Assembly: GCA_964421875.1 (NCBI GenBank)
Contig: CAYQZD010000039.1
Span: forward strand, 1 to 32,053
Origin: CAYQZD01 sp964421875
GTDB lineage: Bacteria; Electryoneota; Tariuqbacteria; Tariuqbacterales; Tariuqbacteraceae
Length of the DNA: 32,053 bases
Direction: 5' to 3'
The position numbers and the translations under genes are program-made. Below are positions 31,853-32,053 of this stretch, piece by piece (positions within the stretch are counted from its first letter, which is position 1; each line of letters starts with the position of its first letter). The notes beneath the pieces were generated by a model. That model worked only from the letters and a program-made list of their open reading frames with translations. It was not told the origin of the DNA and searched no databases.

Positions 31853-31902
31853 TTGACATTATTAACAAGAAAAGTTAATATATTATGACCCCTGAATGGG
31901 GT
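31853..31902 (+). promoter_or_regulatory. Promoter with a hairpin at the predicted transcript 5' end, copy 2
   Basis: TTGACA (31853-31858), 17-bp spacer, TAATAT (31876-31881), then ACCCCTGAATGGGGT (31888-31902). The distance from TTGACA to the hairpin is 35 bp, exactly as in copy 1. AAAATTAGTA occurs downstream in both copies. Confidence 0.8.
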
Positions 31903-32053
31903 AAATAATTGAAATTATTATCAATAAAATTAGTAAGACCCGGATTGTGTATTATTCGCTTGAAACATTCAACCAAAGGGTAAGTGATTTGCTTCGGAGT
32001 TTAAGAGTCCCAATTAGTACGATATGAACTCAAATGTCAGTTTTAACTGAATA

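Larger units (their letters stand above)
31518..32053. other. Gene-free right edge with terminator, repeat and promoter
   Basis: No gene in these 536 bases. They hold the terminator, the second double-hairpin repeat and the second 5'-hairpin promoter, each listed separately. The gene served by that promoter must start beyond the window; the only ATG near the end (32024) meets a stop after eight codons. Confidence 0.7.

Overview
The window looks like part of a chromosome (or metagenome-assembled genome) of an uncultured FCB-superphylum bacterium, of the Zixibacteria / KSB1 / Electryoneota / Cloacimonadota kind. The basis is three large secreted proteins with a PNPFNPTTTI...YFYKL type IX secretion (T9SS) C-terminal tail, a DUF5686-type protein with a carboxypeptidase-regulatory-like N-domain, weak Shine-Dalgarno use at many genes, and spacers rich in palindromic repeats. 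The phylum cannot be fixed without a marker-gene tree.

Left part (1-9516): a membrane-anchored class III adenylate cyclase with TolB-like and TPR domains; a divergent XRE regulator/membrane-protein pair whose promoter carries three octamers exactly 21 bp apart and the decayed tail of a second membrane-protein copy; a PerR-type peroxide regulator followed by a small winged-helix protein; a DUF5686-type outer-membrane protein; then three ferritin-like/rubrerythrin-like proteins and a 52-residue rubredoxin. PerR, diiron proteins and rubredoxin together suggest peroxide and oxygen defence in an anaerobe or microaerophile.

Centre (9517-21134): the respiratory complex I cluster in the order nuoA, B, C, D, E, F, G, H, I, interrupted three times by accessory genes: a beta-class DNA methyltransferase fused to an Mrr-like nuclease domain (between nuoB and nuoC), a four-helix-bundle (23S intervening-sequence-type) gene bracketed by inverted arrays of one heptamer (between nuoD and nuoE), and a hicAB toxin-antitoxin pair (between nuoF and nuoG). 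Spacers carry palindromic repeats and degenerate 7-8 bp tandem arrays. The membrane subunits nuoJ-N are absent from the window. A DUF362 protein, a beta-carbonic anhydrase and a YbaN/DUF454 membrane protein follow.

Right part (23522-32053): an IS110-family element whose transposase is broken by a single in-frame amber codon, with a palindrome-rich non-coding stretch downstream that could hold a bridge RNA; then three secreted T9SS-tail proteins with different fronts (beta-helix, Kelch, seven 52-residue repeats) but one shared C-terminal cassette. Each gene is followed by a related CCCCGCCGG-type hairpin. Two promoters of this region (before the Kelch gene and at the right edge) share TTGACA, a -10 box and a 15-nt hairpin placed at the predicted transcription start.

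The most unusual items are the complex I operon used as a landing site for defence/mobile genes, the inverted heptamer arrays around the four-helix-bundle gene, the conserved promoter-plus-5'-hairpin module, and the helically phased operator array in front of the XRE gene.
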